DNA of 64,000 bases from JAPOXR01 sp965221935. Its GTDB lineage: Bacteria; Pseudomonadota; Alphaproteobacteria; Rhodobacterales; Rhodobacteraceae. The position numbers and the translations under genes were made by a program. The stretch's first letter is position 1, and each line of letters opens with the position of its first letter. The notes beneath the pieces are model-generated. The model had not been told where the DNA came from, did not search any database, and saw nothing but the letters and a program-made list of their open reading frames with translations. The stretch is taken from NCBI GenBank assembly GCA_965221935.1, contig CBDCSZ010000001.1:1-64000 (forward strand). Reading direction: 5' to 3'. Shown piece by piece: positions 26,831 through 35,566 of the stretch.

Positions 26831-28183
26831 TCAGTCGAGTATGATCACGTCGTCGCCGAGTTCGACTTCAAGCTCTTCAATAACCAAGTCAGCTGCGTCT
26901 TCAGGACTCAGCTCTCCAGTCTCGACCGCCTGAACGCCTTGGTAGGTGATGGCGTTGTATTGACCGATTCTGGCATGGTTCGGCATGAACTCCGCGTGTT
27001 TGAGCATCGGCGTGCCGGCGATCAGCGCCCAGCCATCTTCCACGAACTCCGGCATGGCCGCCTGTCCATAGTTGATCGGGGTGTGATTGGTGCCGACCGC
27101 ATGCGCTGTGTTCGGCACGTGCTGTGAAGCCAAGGCAACAATCATCGCCGCCAAATCCTTGTTCGGCGTGTCGCCGACAACATAGACGATCGGGTGACTG
27201 AGATTCTTCGGCTGACCGCCCTTTTCGCCCGGAGGCGCATGGATCCAGGTGATCAGGTTGAAGTATTCGTCAGCGCCGCTGACGCCAAATGCCTCAAGCT
27301 GTGCGCCGACATTCCAGATTCCGTGGAACTTGGACAGCGCGTCGCCGCCCCGGAAGGCCGCGTGGACAGAGTCCCACGCCCAGGTTGTCATGTCAGCCGG
27401 CAGCGAGCCGTTTTCAACGCAGTATGCCAGCCAAGTGTAGTAATCGACCAGACCCTGCCTGGTGATCTGCAGTTTGGCTTCGTCCTCATTGTAGATGTCG
27501 ATGCCGAACGCCGCCATCGCCATCTGAAAGTCCGGTCCGACATTTGGCCGGTGCACCCAGCCAACCTTGGCCGCGCCGGAATTGACCGCCTCGGCGGCGA
27601 GATCGCAGAAGTCATACATCGTGAACTCACCTGCCTCGACTGCGGCAGGCAGACCAGCGATGAATTCCTCGGAATTGCCGGCGGCGCGCAGGATATCGTT
27701 GTTCAGGAAAAACATCCGGATTTCTGAATCCTGCGGAATGCCGTAGCGCTCGCCCTTGTATTTCACCGAGTCCCAAAGCTGCGGGATCATGTCCGCATAC
27801 AGGGGTTCGTTAGCGGAAATGTGATCTTCCAAGTTTGCCGCCAGACCGGCTTCCACAAAAGAGCCGATCCACTCGTGGGCGGCAACAATAATATCCGGTG
27901 TGTCGCCGACCGAATGCGCCTTGAGCAGGTCAAGGGAGTCCGCGTCAAAGCCGCGGGCGTTGGTTTCGATCAGTTCAATGACAACACGGACGTCAGCTCC
28001 GGATGCTTCGAGTATCCGGTTCATCTGCTCAGCCGCGGCAACAATATTGCCCGCGCGCAGCGGTCCGGAGCGGTCGGCTCGCGACCACAGCTTGACGGTT
28101 ACATCCTCAGAAAACGCGGGAACTGCGGTAACGCAGATTGCTGCCACCAATGAAGCGGCAAAAGACTGCACGAGTCTCTTCAT
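26831..28183 (-). CDS. ABC transporter extracellular solute-binding protein
   Basis: A 450-residue periplasmic binding protein (family 1 type). ATG 28183 is preceded by AGAGGAGGAAG, a strong ribosome-binding site, and gives a signal peptide of about 25 residues ending near VPAFS. The frame is open far upstream, but that extension lies inside an insertion sequence. First gene of an operon with two permeases, an ATPase and two phosphodiesterases. The substrate is not readable; the downstream GDPD hints at glycerophosphodiesters, as in the ugp system. Confidence 0.92.
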   Translation of the reverse strand: MKRLVQSFAASLVAAICVTAVPAFSEDVTVKLWSRADRSGPLRAGNIVAAAEQMNRILEASGADVRVVIELIETNARGFDADSLDLLKAHSVGDTPDIIVAAHEWIGSFVEAGLAANLEDHISANEPLYADMIPQLWDSVKYKGERYGIPQDSEIRMFFLNNDILRAAGNSEEFIAGLPAAVEAGEFTMYDFCDLAAEAVNSGAAKVGWVHRPNVGPDFQMAMAAFGIDIYNEDEAKLQITRQGLVDYYTWLAYCVENGSLPADMTTWAWDSVHAAFRGGDALSKFHGIWNVGAQLEAFGVSGADEYFNLITWIHAPPGEKGGQPKNLSHPIVYVVGDTPNKDLAAMIVALASQHVPNTAHAVGTNHTPINYGQAAMPEFVEDGWALIAGTPMLKHAEFMPNHARIGQYNAITYQGVQAVETGELSPEDAADLVIEELEVELGDDVIILD

Positions 28184-28233
28184 GGATACTTCCTCCTCTT
28201 GGGGTGAACACGGTGGAGGGTCTCTATAACCTG

Positions 28234-28269
28234 ATTTGAAGAACTTTAAAACTGTAGAATTCTTCAAAT
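28234..28269. promoter_or_regulatory. Inverted repeat upstream of the ABC operon
   Basis: ATTTGAAGAA (28234-28243) and TTCTTCAAAT (28260-28269) are perfect 10-bp inverted arms with a 16-bp A/T-rich spacer, centred about 70 bases upstream of the binding-protein ATG. An operator or activator site is the likely reading. A TTATAG sequence on the minus strand near 28225 could be the -10 box. Confidence 0.5.
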
Positions 28270-28343
28270 CTGCGCGGCAGACTCGTGACGGGCTGTCCAC
28301 GCGGCCTGCAAAGGCCGTGCGTGCCCATACACAGGTAAGGATA

Positions 28344-29634
28344 CTCGCCAAAATAACTTGACTATTTGGCGCTGTCGTGCCATGCGTATACCATGGATGG
28401 TGTGGCGGACACGATTCGATCCAAGCACACAGCGCTGGAAGCGGTTCTGGACGAGCGCTCGCGGCGCCTGTGGGCGGCGGCCTGAAGCCCGCGCGCTCGG
28501 CCGCGGCGGCATTGCCCGGGTCGTCGAGGCGACGGGGATGTCCCGCAACACGGTCCGCGCCGGCCTGAGCGAGCTGGACCATGGTGCGGCGGCGGCGGTA
28601 TCCGCGCCGGCCGGGCGGACCCGCCGTCCCGGCGGCGGCCGCAAACGCCTGTCCGACCATGACCCGGGCCTGGTGACGGCGCTGGAGCTCCATCTCGAGC
28701 CGGCGACGCGCGGAGATCCGGAACGCCCGCTCCGCTGGACGTCGCTGAGCGCGCGCCGCCTCGCGGACGCTCTCAGCGCAGAAGGCCATCCGGTCAGCGA
28801 GCGCACGGTCAACCGGCTGCTGCACTCCCTCGGCTACAGCCTGCAGTCCAACCGCAAGACGGTTGAGGGCCGCCGGCATCCGGACCGCGACGCGCAGTTT
28901 CCGGCGCATTGACCGCAGGGTGCGGGCCTTCCAGAAGCTGGGCCAGCCGGTCATCTCGGTCGACACGAAGAAAAAGGAGCTTGTCGGCCCCTTCCGCAAC
29001 GGCGGCAGGGAAATGGCGGCCGAAGGGAACACCAGTGCAGGTCCGCGTCCACGACTTTCCCGACCCGGAGCTCGGCAAGGCGATACCCTATGGCGTCTAT
29101 GACATGACGGCCGACAAGGGCTGGGTCAGCGTCGGAACCGACCATGACACCGCGTCATTCGCGGTGGAGAGCGTGCGGCGGTGGTGGCAGAGCATGGGCC
29201 GCCCCCTGTGCCGGGACGCCCGCAGGCTCCTGATCACGGCCGACGGCGGCGGCTCCAACAGCAGCCGGAACCGGATGTGGAAACTCGAACTGCAGCGCCT
29301 CGCCGACGAGCTCGGCCTGAAGATCTCGGTCTGCCACTTCCCGCCGGGCACGAGCAAGTGGAACAAGATCGAGCACCGCATGTTCTGCCACATCACCCGG
29401 AACTGGCGCGGACGGCCCCTGGTCAGCTGCCGGGTCATCGTCGAGCTCATCGCCGCCGCCACGACCCGCGCCGGTCTGAAGATCCGGTCGCGGATCGACG
29501 ACAACGAGTATCCGCTCGGCGTCAAGGTTTCCGACGAACGGATGAAGACCCTGAAAATCCGCCGCGACGGCTTCCACGGCGACTGGAACTACACCCTGAT
29601 CAACAGGTCATCCTGATCATGTTATTTTGGCGAG
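28344..29634 (+). mobile_element. ISAzo13-family insertion sequence, decayed
   Basis: The element is bounded by near-perfect inverted repeats: CTCGCCAAAATAACTTGA from 28344 and CTCGCCAAAATAACATGA on the other strand ending at 29634. It holds a single transposase gene with three frameshifts. It lies just upstream of the ABC importer operon, about 160 bases from the first ATG, and may have displaced that operon's distal promoter. I cannot identify a clear target duplication. Confidence 0.78.
28394..29616 (+). pseudogene. ISAzo13 transposase with three frameshifts
   Basis: The protein can be followed in four frame segments: MDGVADTIRSKHTALEAVL to about 28476; EARALGRGGIARVVEATG to about 28900; RRIDRRVRAFQKLGQPVISVDTKKKELVG to about 29010; and RPKGTPVQVRVHDFPD to the end. 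Characteristic motifs are SVDTKKKEL, LITADGGGSN, CHFPPGTSKWNKIEHR and KFHGxWNY-like FHGDWNYT. Each shift is explained by one extra base. Length once repaired is about 405 residues, as for intact ISAzo13 transposases. Confidence 0.85.
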
Positions 29635-29826
29635 AGGCCTAAGCGTTGTGACGAAGCGCCGGAGCATGGGCGGAGAATTCGGCTGCCCCCGGCGGAGGGC
29701 GCCATTGGGCGTGCAGTGTAAGCTGGCGCTCAAGGGCCGGCCTGTATTGCGTTCATCGCAGCTTGTGGGATTTTTGTCCCGTGCGGCCGGACGGCGCATT
29801 GTGCCGATTCCCATCGGCCGGCCGGC

Positions 29827-30015
29827 TTAACGAATCTGAGGCTTATCAAAACTGAATTGTGCGGGATGCTTCCGCAGGGAAAACAGCCGGACAGAAGCGT
29901 TTCTGATGCGGCGGCCAATCCGCACAAGCATGTCTCCAATGGTTTTCGCCCGCAGCTCGCGGGCGTATCTGATTGCCGCTTCGTATTCTGCGGACGAGGG
30001 AAATTCGGTTTGCAT
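29827..30015 (-). CDS. Small hypothetical protein
   Basis: A 62-residue protein starting MQTEFPSSAEYEAAIRYARELRA and rich in Arg and Ala, predicted mostly helical. GGAG lies seven bases before ATG 30015. Small proteins of this kind (helical, with a TIGDML-type middle and basic C-terminus) are common in alphaproteobacteria. It lies 107 bases downstream of soxG on the same strand. No function is assigned. Confidence 0.6.
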   Translation of the reverse strand: MQTEFPSSAEYEAAIRYARELRAKTIGDMLVRIGRRIRNASVRLFSLRKHPAQFSFDKPQIR

Positions 30016-30122
30016 GGCACACTCCATTTATAGCATGCCTCAAATGTAAGCCTCGGATCACTCGGGTGAACCGGCCAAAGCGGCAATTCCGTCATGCGTC
30101 AGGCGCAAGGCAGCAGGATCGG

Positions 30123-30656
30123 TTAACGGTGAAAATATCGGGGAGCGCGCTCTGCCGATGCCGCAGCTGTCAGCCAGTCTTGCATGTATTCCGCCTCCGA
30201 ACGGCGGCAGATCACGCGGGCGCTGCTGTCGCCGGTCAGCCAAAAGGCCGCCTGCAGCTGCCCGATCCTCGATCTTCTGAATTGGCCGACAGAAAACGCC
30301 TCGTGCGACAAATCGGCCGGCGTTCCTTTCGCCAGGATATCGCGCACGGCGCCTTCAATTGCAAACTCTGAGCGCAGCGAAGACGCATCGGCCACCAGAA
30401 AGTGCTGACCGGATAGAGAATCCTCGAGTGTGGAAACGGTGTCCGGCAAACCGTCGATCGGAAGAAATCCAAGCAGCTCATCCGGCGACATCCAGGCAAG
30501 TTCCCGGTCGGCGCTCCGCACAATCCGTCCGCTCTTTGGGATCCCTGTTCCAAAAGCCTTTGCGACCGCGCTTGCGAACGCCTTCCCGTTCAGCGAACCG
30601 CGCAGCATGATCATTCCCCTGCCGGGCAACAGTTCGACGCGATTGGCGCCGGTCAT
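30123..30656 (-). CDS. soxG: Sarcosine oxidase gamma subunit
   Basis: A 177-residue subunit of the heterotetrameric sarcosine oxidase. The start at 30656 (MTGANRVELLPGRGM) lies ten bases below the soxA stop. Typical features are the central RELAWMSPDELLGFLP and the C-terminal FWLTGDSSARVICRRSEAEYMQDWL. This subunit has little sequence conservation, so operon position (B-D-A-G) carries much of the weight. Confidence 0.87.
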   Translation of the reverse strand: MTGANRVELLPGRGMIMLRGSLNGKAFASAVAKAFGTGIPKSGRIVRSADRELAWMSPDELLGFLPIDGLPDTVSTLEDSLSGQHFLVADASSLRSEFAIEGAVRDILAKGTPADLSHEAFSVGQFRRSRIGQLQAAFWLTGDSSARVICRRSEAEYMQDWLTAAASAERAPRYFHR

Positions 30657-30666
30657 GGAACCGGTG

Positions 30667-33600
30667 TCAGCCACGCGTCTGTGTGCCTTCCGGGTCGTAG
30701 AACACCGGGGTGACAATCTTGGCGTCAATCCTGCCCTGGTCGGTGGAAAAACCCAGCACCTCGCCCATTCGTTCGGCCCCCCTTTCGACAAGACCGAGAG
30801 CGATCGTCCGGTTCAGAATCGGCGAATGGTAGCTGGACGTCACCCTCCCGACGGTTTTGGGAAATCCGTGCGGGGTCGTTTCCGTTCCGACCGCGTGCGA
30901 CCCGCATGGCAGCCGGGCGGTCGCCTCAACTGTTTCAAGCCCTACGAATTTCCACCTGTCGGGACCGGTCAAGTATGGCCGCTCCTGCGCCCGCTTGCCG
31001 AGATAGTCCTTCTTTTTCTTCGAAATCGCCCAATCGAGACCGAGGTCCTGCGGCGTGACGGTGCCGTCAGTCTCGTCACCGATCATGATGAATCCCATTT
31101 CCGCGCGCAGCACATGCAGGGCTTCCGTTCCATAAGGTTCGAGCTGAAACTCCTGCCCTGCGCCCAGGACCGCTTCCCAGAGATCCATGCCCTTTGCCGC
31201 CGGAATGGCGATTTCAAAAGACAATTCACCCGAGAAGGAAATCCGAAAGACGCGGACTTCCAAACCCGCCAGCCGACCGTCCTTCCAAGCCATAAAGGAC
31301 AAGGCATCCTCGCTGACATCCATTCCGCCAAGTTTTTCAAGGATCTTTCGGGCATCGGGACCGGCCACACAAATCTGCGCGAAATGGTCCGTGACGTTGG
31401 CGGTGTAGACTTTGAAATTCCACCACTCGCACTGCAGCCAATCCTCCATCCATGAATGAATGTGGTCGGCGCCGCCGGTTGTGGTGTGGCAAAGAAATGT
31501 CTCCTCATCGAGCCGCGCGACAACTCCGTCATCCATCAGGAAGCCGTTTTCGTTGCACATCAGACCGTAACGGCAGCGACCCGGTCGAAGCGTGCTCATC
31601 ATGTTGGTGTACATCAGGTCCAGGAACTTGCCGGCATCCGGTCCCTTGACAAGAATCTTTCCGAGCGTCGTCGCGTCCAAGATCCCCGCTGAATGACGCA
31701 CCCTCAAGGCTTCGCGGCTGACCGCGTCCTCGACTGTTTCCTCACCATTGAGATAGCAATACGGTCGGCGCCAGTCCGAAACCGGCTCCCAATGGGTGCC
31801 GTTGTTTTCGTGCCAGGCATCGATGGGCGTTTTGCGAACCGGTTTGAAACGCCTTCCGCGCGCGTCGCCGGCAATCGCCCCCAGCGTCACCGGTGTGTAC
31901 GGCGGCCTGAATGTTGTCGGGCTCACATCGCCCATCCCTGCCCCCAGATTCTCCGCCAGAATCATCAGGCCGTTCACATTTGAGAGTTTGCCCTGATCGG
32001 TCGCCATGCCCAGTGTGGTATAGCGTTTTGCATGTTCGGAACTCTCGTAGCCTTCACGGACGGCGATTTCGAGATCCGCGACTTTGACGTCATTTTGGAA
32101 ATCCACCCAGGTTTTGGCGCGGTTTGCGGAGCTGATGCCGCTGGGCATCAGACAGGATTTGTCAGGCGGGTCCGCATGTTCCCGTTCAATTGCCGGAAAA
32201 CTGACCTTTGTTTTGAGCTTGAGTCCCTTCAGCGCCGCATTGACCGCTCCTGCCGTGTTTTCGACCGCATGCGCCGCGCGCATGGCGCCGGCGGCGGCGC
32301 CTGCGGCGAACATCGATCCTTCGCCTTTGGCGTCAATCGGCGGTCGGTCCGGATTCGGCCGAAATGCGGAAATGGCATCGTCCCACAGCAGTTTGCCGCG
32401 GCAGTGCGACCACAAATGCGCCGTCGGCGACCAGCCGCCCGACATTGCCACCGCTTCACACTCGATTTCTTCCAGCACCGCCCCTTCACCGGCCTGCGAA
32501 CAGATCTGAACGCCGCGCATGCGGCCGCGGCCTTTGACTGCGGCAATCGCCTTGCCGCATTCGACTCTGATATGCATGTCCCGCGCCAGGTTTGGCAGAT
32601 CGCCCTCCGCCACCGGTCGTGAATCCACGATCGCCGGAACGTCGAGGCCAGCTTCGGCGATGGCGATGGCAGTGCGGTAGGCATCGTCATTGTTGACCGC
32701 CAGCACCGTCCGGTCGCCCGGCGAAACGGCAAATTCCTTGACATAGTCGCGCACGGCGGATGCCAGCATCACGCCCGGGATATCGTTTCCGCGGAAGCAC
32801 AGCGGTCTTTCGATGGCCCCCGCCGCCAGCACCGTCTTTTGCGCGCGAATGCGCCAAATCCGCTGCCGGACACCGCCCGGCGCGGGTCCTTCATCCGGCA
32901 GGCGCTGCAGGGCCAGCGCAAACCCGTGATCGTATTGACCGAACAGAGTCGTGCGGACGAGCATGCGGACATTGTCCAGCTGCCGCAGCTCCGCCGCCGC
33001 GCGGGAAATCCATTCAGCCGGCGGCGCCCCGTCAATCGTGGCAACATCGACGGCCGAGCGTCCGCCCCACCGCGGCATCTGCTCAACGATCAAGACCCGT
33101 GCGCCGGCCGCCGCCGCCGCTTTCGCAGCCGTCAATCCGGCAATACCGCCGCCAATCACCAAGAGATCGACGGTGACGCTGAAATGTTCGTAACTGTCCG
33201 GGTCCGGCTCACGGGGGGCCTTGCCCAACCCCGCGGCATTTCGGATCACAGGCTCAAACAGGTGCTTCCACGCCTGCCTCGGCTGCATGAAAGTCTTGTA
33301 GTAGAAGCCTGCCGGCAACAGCTGCGGCAGCGCTCCTGCGAGCGCGCCGATATCGAATTCGAGGCTCGGCCAGTGATTTTGCGACGATGCCTTCAGCCCA
33401 TCGAACAGTTCAACCATCGTCGCTTGGCGATTGGGTTCGAGACCCGCGCCCGTTCCCAGCCCGACGAGCCCGTTCGGTTCTTCCGGGCCGCTTCCGACCA
33501 ACCCGCGGCGGCGATGGTATTTGAAGGATCTGCCAATGAGACACTGGTTGTTCGCCAGCAGCGCCGACGCCAGGGTATCTCCGGCAAATCCGGTCAGCCG

Positions 33601-33675
33601 TCTGCCGTTGAACTGAAACTTTTGCCTCTGCCGCCGGTCAATCAGCCGGCCTCCCGATGCAAGCCGCGTGCTCAC
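30667..33675 (-). CDS. soxA: Sarcosine oxidase alpha subunit
   Basis: A 1002-residue subunit of the enzyme that oxidatively demethylates sarcosine to glycine, transferring the methyl to tetrahydrofolate and releasing peroxide. From GTG 33675 it reads MSTRLASGGRLIDR then FQFNGRRLTGFAGDTLASALLAN, the usual N-terminus. A ferredoxin-like N-terminal domain is followed by the nucleotide-binding LLVIGGGIAGLTAAKAAA, the long oxidoreductase domain, and an aminomethyltransferase (GcvT-like) C-terminal half with the folate-site DGVVARLDEETF and GTEALHVLRAEMGF. The frame is open to 34014, but that extension overlaps soxD. GAGAGAG about ten bases upstream may be the ribosome-binding site. Confidence 0.92.
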   Translation of the reverse strand: MSTRLASGGRLIDRRQRQKFQFNGRRLTGFAGDTLASALLANNQCLIGRSFKYHRRRGLVGSGPEEPNGLVGLGTGAGLEPNRQATMVELFDGLKASSQNHWPSLEFDIGALAGALPQLLPAGFYYKTFMQPRQAWKHLFEPVIRNAAGLGKAPREPDPDSYEHFSVTVDLLVIGGGIAGLTAAKAAAAAGARVLIVEQMPRWGGRSAVDVATIDGAPPAEWISRAAAELRQLDNVRMLVRTTLFGQYDHGFALALQRLPDEGPAPGGVRQRIWRIRAQKTVLAAGAIERPLCFRGNDIPGVMLASAVRDYVKEFAVSPGDRTVLAVNNDDAYRTAIAIAEAGLDVPAIVDSRPVAEGDLPNLARDMHIRVECGKAIAAVKGRGRMRGVQICSQAGEGAVLEEIECEAVAMSGGWSPTAHLWSHCRGKLLWDDAISAFRPNPDRPPIDAKGEGSMFAAGAAAGAMRAAHAVENTAGAVNAALKGLKLKTKVSFPAIEREHADPPDKSCLMPSGISSANRAKTWVDFQNDVKVADLEIAVREGYESSEHAKRYTTLGMATDQGKLSNVNGLMILAENLGAGMGDVSPTTFRPPYTPVTLGAIAGDARGRRFKPVRKTPIDAWHENNGTHWEPVSDWRRPYCYLNGEETVEDAVSREALRVRHSAGILDATTLGKILVKGPDAGKFLDLMYTNMMSTLRPGRCRYGLMCNENGFLMDDGVVARLDEETFLCHTTTGGADHIHSWMEDWLQCEWWNFKVYTANVTDHFAQICVAGPDARKILEKLGGMDVSEDALSFMAWKDGRLAGLEVRVFRISFSGELSFEIAIPAAKGMDLWEAVLGAGQEFQLEPYGTEALHVLRAEMGFIMIGDETDGTVTPQDLGLDWAISKKKKDYLGKRAQERPYLTGPDRWKFVGLETVEATARLPCGSHAVGTETTPHGFPKTVGRVTSSYHSPILNRTIALGLVERGAERMGEVLGFSTDQGRIDAKIVTPVFYDPEGTQTRG

Positions 33676-33704
33676 TGCAGTGCGCTCTCTCGCTGCCCGC
33701 CGAA

Positions 33705-34028
33705 CTATCGATCGGCCGCCGGACCGGGACGGCGCCTGGCAATCGCGTCCATGATGGGCTTTGGCGTCTTCAGCGACTGCGCCCGGTAGGTGCCGAAGAC
33801 TTCCAGCGTCTGTGTGCAGCGGGCGACGTGAAACCATTTGCCGCAGCCAAAAGAGTGCCGCCATCTTTCGAAATGCACGCCCTTTGGGTTTTTGCGGACA
33901 AACAGGTAGTTTTCGAATTCCTCGTCGCTCGACCCCGGACCAAACCGTCGGATATGCGCTTCCCCGCCCGGAACCAATTCCGTCTCGTCGGCCTCCACCT
34001 GGCAATAAGGGCATTTCAGTCTAAGCAT
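33705..34028 (-). CDS. soxD: Sarcosine oxidase delta subunit
   Basis: A 107-residue zinc-binding subunit. MLRLKCPYCQVEADETEL provides the C-x2-C pair, and the later WFHVARCTQTLEV supplies further metal ligands. FVRKNPKGVHFERWRHSFGCGKWF is the typical middle. It lies between soxB and soxA in the conserved order. Confidence 0.93.
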   Translation of the reverse strand: MLRLKCPYCQVEADETELVPGGEAHIRRFGPGSSDEEFENYLFVRKNPKGVHFERWRHSFGCGKWFHVARCTQTLEVFGTYRAQSLKTPKPIMDAIARRRPGPAADR

Positions 34029-34069
34029 TTTGCTGCCTCCGCGCTCCGCCGGTTTGCTGTGTCTTCATG

Positions 34070-35317
34070 TCAGTGGGCGACACCGGCAGCCACACTTTCA
34101 TCTATGAAACGGCCCTCGCGAAACCGGTCAAGGCCGAACGGGGCGGCGAGGCTGCCGGGCTCGCCGTGCGCCATCAGGTCGGCCATTGCCCAGCCCGAAC
34201 CGGGAATTGATTTGAAGCCGCCGGTTCCCCATCCGCAGTTGATATACACGCCGTCGACCGGCGTTTTGGAGATGATCGGCGAGCGGTCGCCGGTCATGTC
34301 GACGATGCCGCCCCACTGCCGCAGCATCTTCAGCCGCGAAATGACCGGAAATGTCTCGACAAGAGCCCGCACAGTTTCTTCGACATGGCTGAAAGAGCCC
34401 CGTTGGGTGTAGTTGTTGTAGCCGTCCGCTCCACCCCCAATGACCAGCTCGCCCTTGTCAGACTGGCTGATATAGCCGTGCACGGTATTCGCCATGACGA
34501 CGACATCCAAACACGGCTTGATCGGCTCGGACACAAGCGCCTGGAGCGCAACCGACTCAACGGGCAGCCGGAATCCGGCCATTTCCGCCAGCGCTCCGGA
34601 ATGGCCGGCGACAACGATGCCCAGCCTTTGACAGCCGATGGCGCCGCGGGTGGTTGTGACGCCGGTCACGCCATTGGCGTCCCGTGAAATTTCGGTCACC
34701 TCGCAATTCTCAATGATGTGCATGCCCATATCCGAACATGCTCTGGCGTATCCCCAGGCGACCGCATCGTGCCGGGCGGTGCCGCCGCGCGGCTGCCAAA
34801 TCGCGCCAAGCACCGGATAGCGCGGACCGTCGATGGCAATGATCGGGCAGAGTTCCTTGACCTGTGCCGGTGAAATATACGCGGTCTCGATCCCCTGGTT
34901 GAGATTGGCGTTTGCAATCCGCATGTAGCCGCGCGCCTCATGATGGGTCTGGGCAAGCATCATCACGCCCCGGGGGCTGAACATGACGTTCAGGTTGAGA
35001 TCCCGGCTCAGTGTTTCGTAAAGCTGGCGGGCCTTCTCGTAAATCGCCGCCGAGTCATCCTGCAGATAATTCGAGCGGATGATCGTAGTGTTGCGGCCGG
35101 TGTTGCCGCCGCCGAGCCAGCCCTTTTCGAGAATGGCAACACTGCGGGCGCCGTGATTCTTGCCCAGATAATACGCAGTTGCCAGCCCATGGCCGCCGGC
35201 GCCGACAATCACCAGATCATAGAAACTTCCGGGTTCAGGAGATTCCCATGCCCGTTCCCATCCGGTGTGGCCGCGAAGCGCCTCCCTCGCCAGACTGAAG
35301 ACTGAATAACGCTGCAC
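34070..35317 (-). CDS. soxB: Sarcosine oxidase beta subunit
   Basis: A 415-residue flavoprotein subunit of the DAO family that carries the substrate site. From GTG 35317 it reads MQRYSVFSLAREALRG, the common start; an ATG 15 codons upstream (35362) is less likely. FAD-binding GAGGHG is at 39-44, and the C-terminal INCGWGTGGFKSIPGSGW is a family signature. AGAGAGGA lies about 12 bases before the GTG. First gene of the soxBDAG operon. The folate genes (glyA, purU, folD) that often accompany it are not in the window. Confidence 0.93.
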   Translation of the reverse strand: MQRYSVFSLAREALRGHTGWERAWESPEPGSFYDLVIVGAGGHGLATAYYLGKNHGARSVAILEKGWLGGGNTGRNTTIIRSNYLQDDSAAIYEKARQLYETLSRDLNLNVMFSPRGVMMLAQTHHEARGYMRIANANLNQGIETAYISPAQVKELCPIIAIDGPRYPVLGAIWQPRGGTARHDAVAWGYARACSDMGMHIIENCEVTEISRDANGVTGVTTTRGAIGCQRLGIVVAGHSGALAEMAGFRLPVESVALQALVSEPIKPCLDVVVMANTVHGYISQSDKGELVIGGGADGYNNYTQRGSFSHVEETVRALVETFPVISRLKMLRQWGGIVDMTGDRSPIISKTPVDGVYINCGWGTGGFKSIPGSGWAMADLMAHGEPGSLAAPFGLDRFREGRFIDESVAAGVAH

Positions 35318-35566
35318 CGAAAGGCGTTCCTCTCTGACAGTGGCACGCCGGTCATGAGCCAAAGCCGGCCTGACTCAACTTATCAGCCGGTCTGAATTCA
35401 ATCCCGAATCCGCCAAGCAGGCACTCTTATACGGAAAATCCCCGCATTTGCTAAGTTCCCCATCGCCCGGCCTCCGCGACATGCGGCGCAAATCCGCCTT
35501 TACATGCGGCAAGCGATTGTTCACAGAATTGAATGCCCGCATTCGCTTCATGGCCGGGGAATCCGC

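Noticed and set aside
26831..29032. A 733-codon reading of the binding-protein gene
   Set aside because: The upstream part lies in the ISAzo13 element; the strong ribosome-binding site and signal peptide place the start at 28183.
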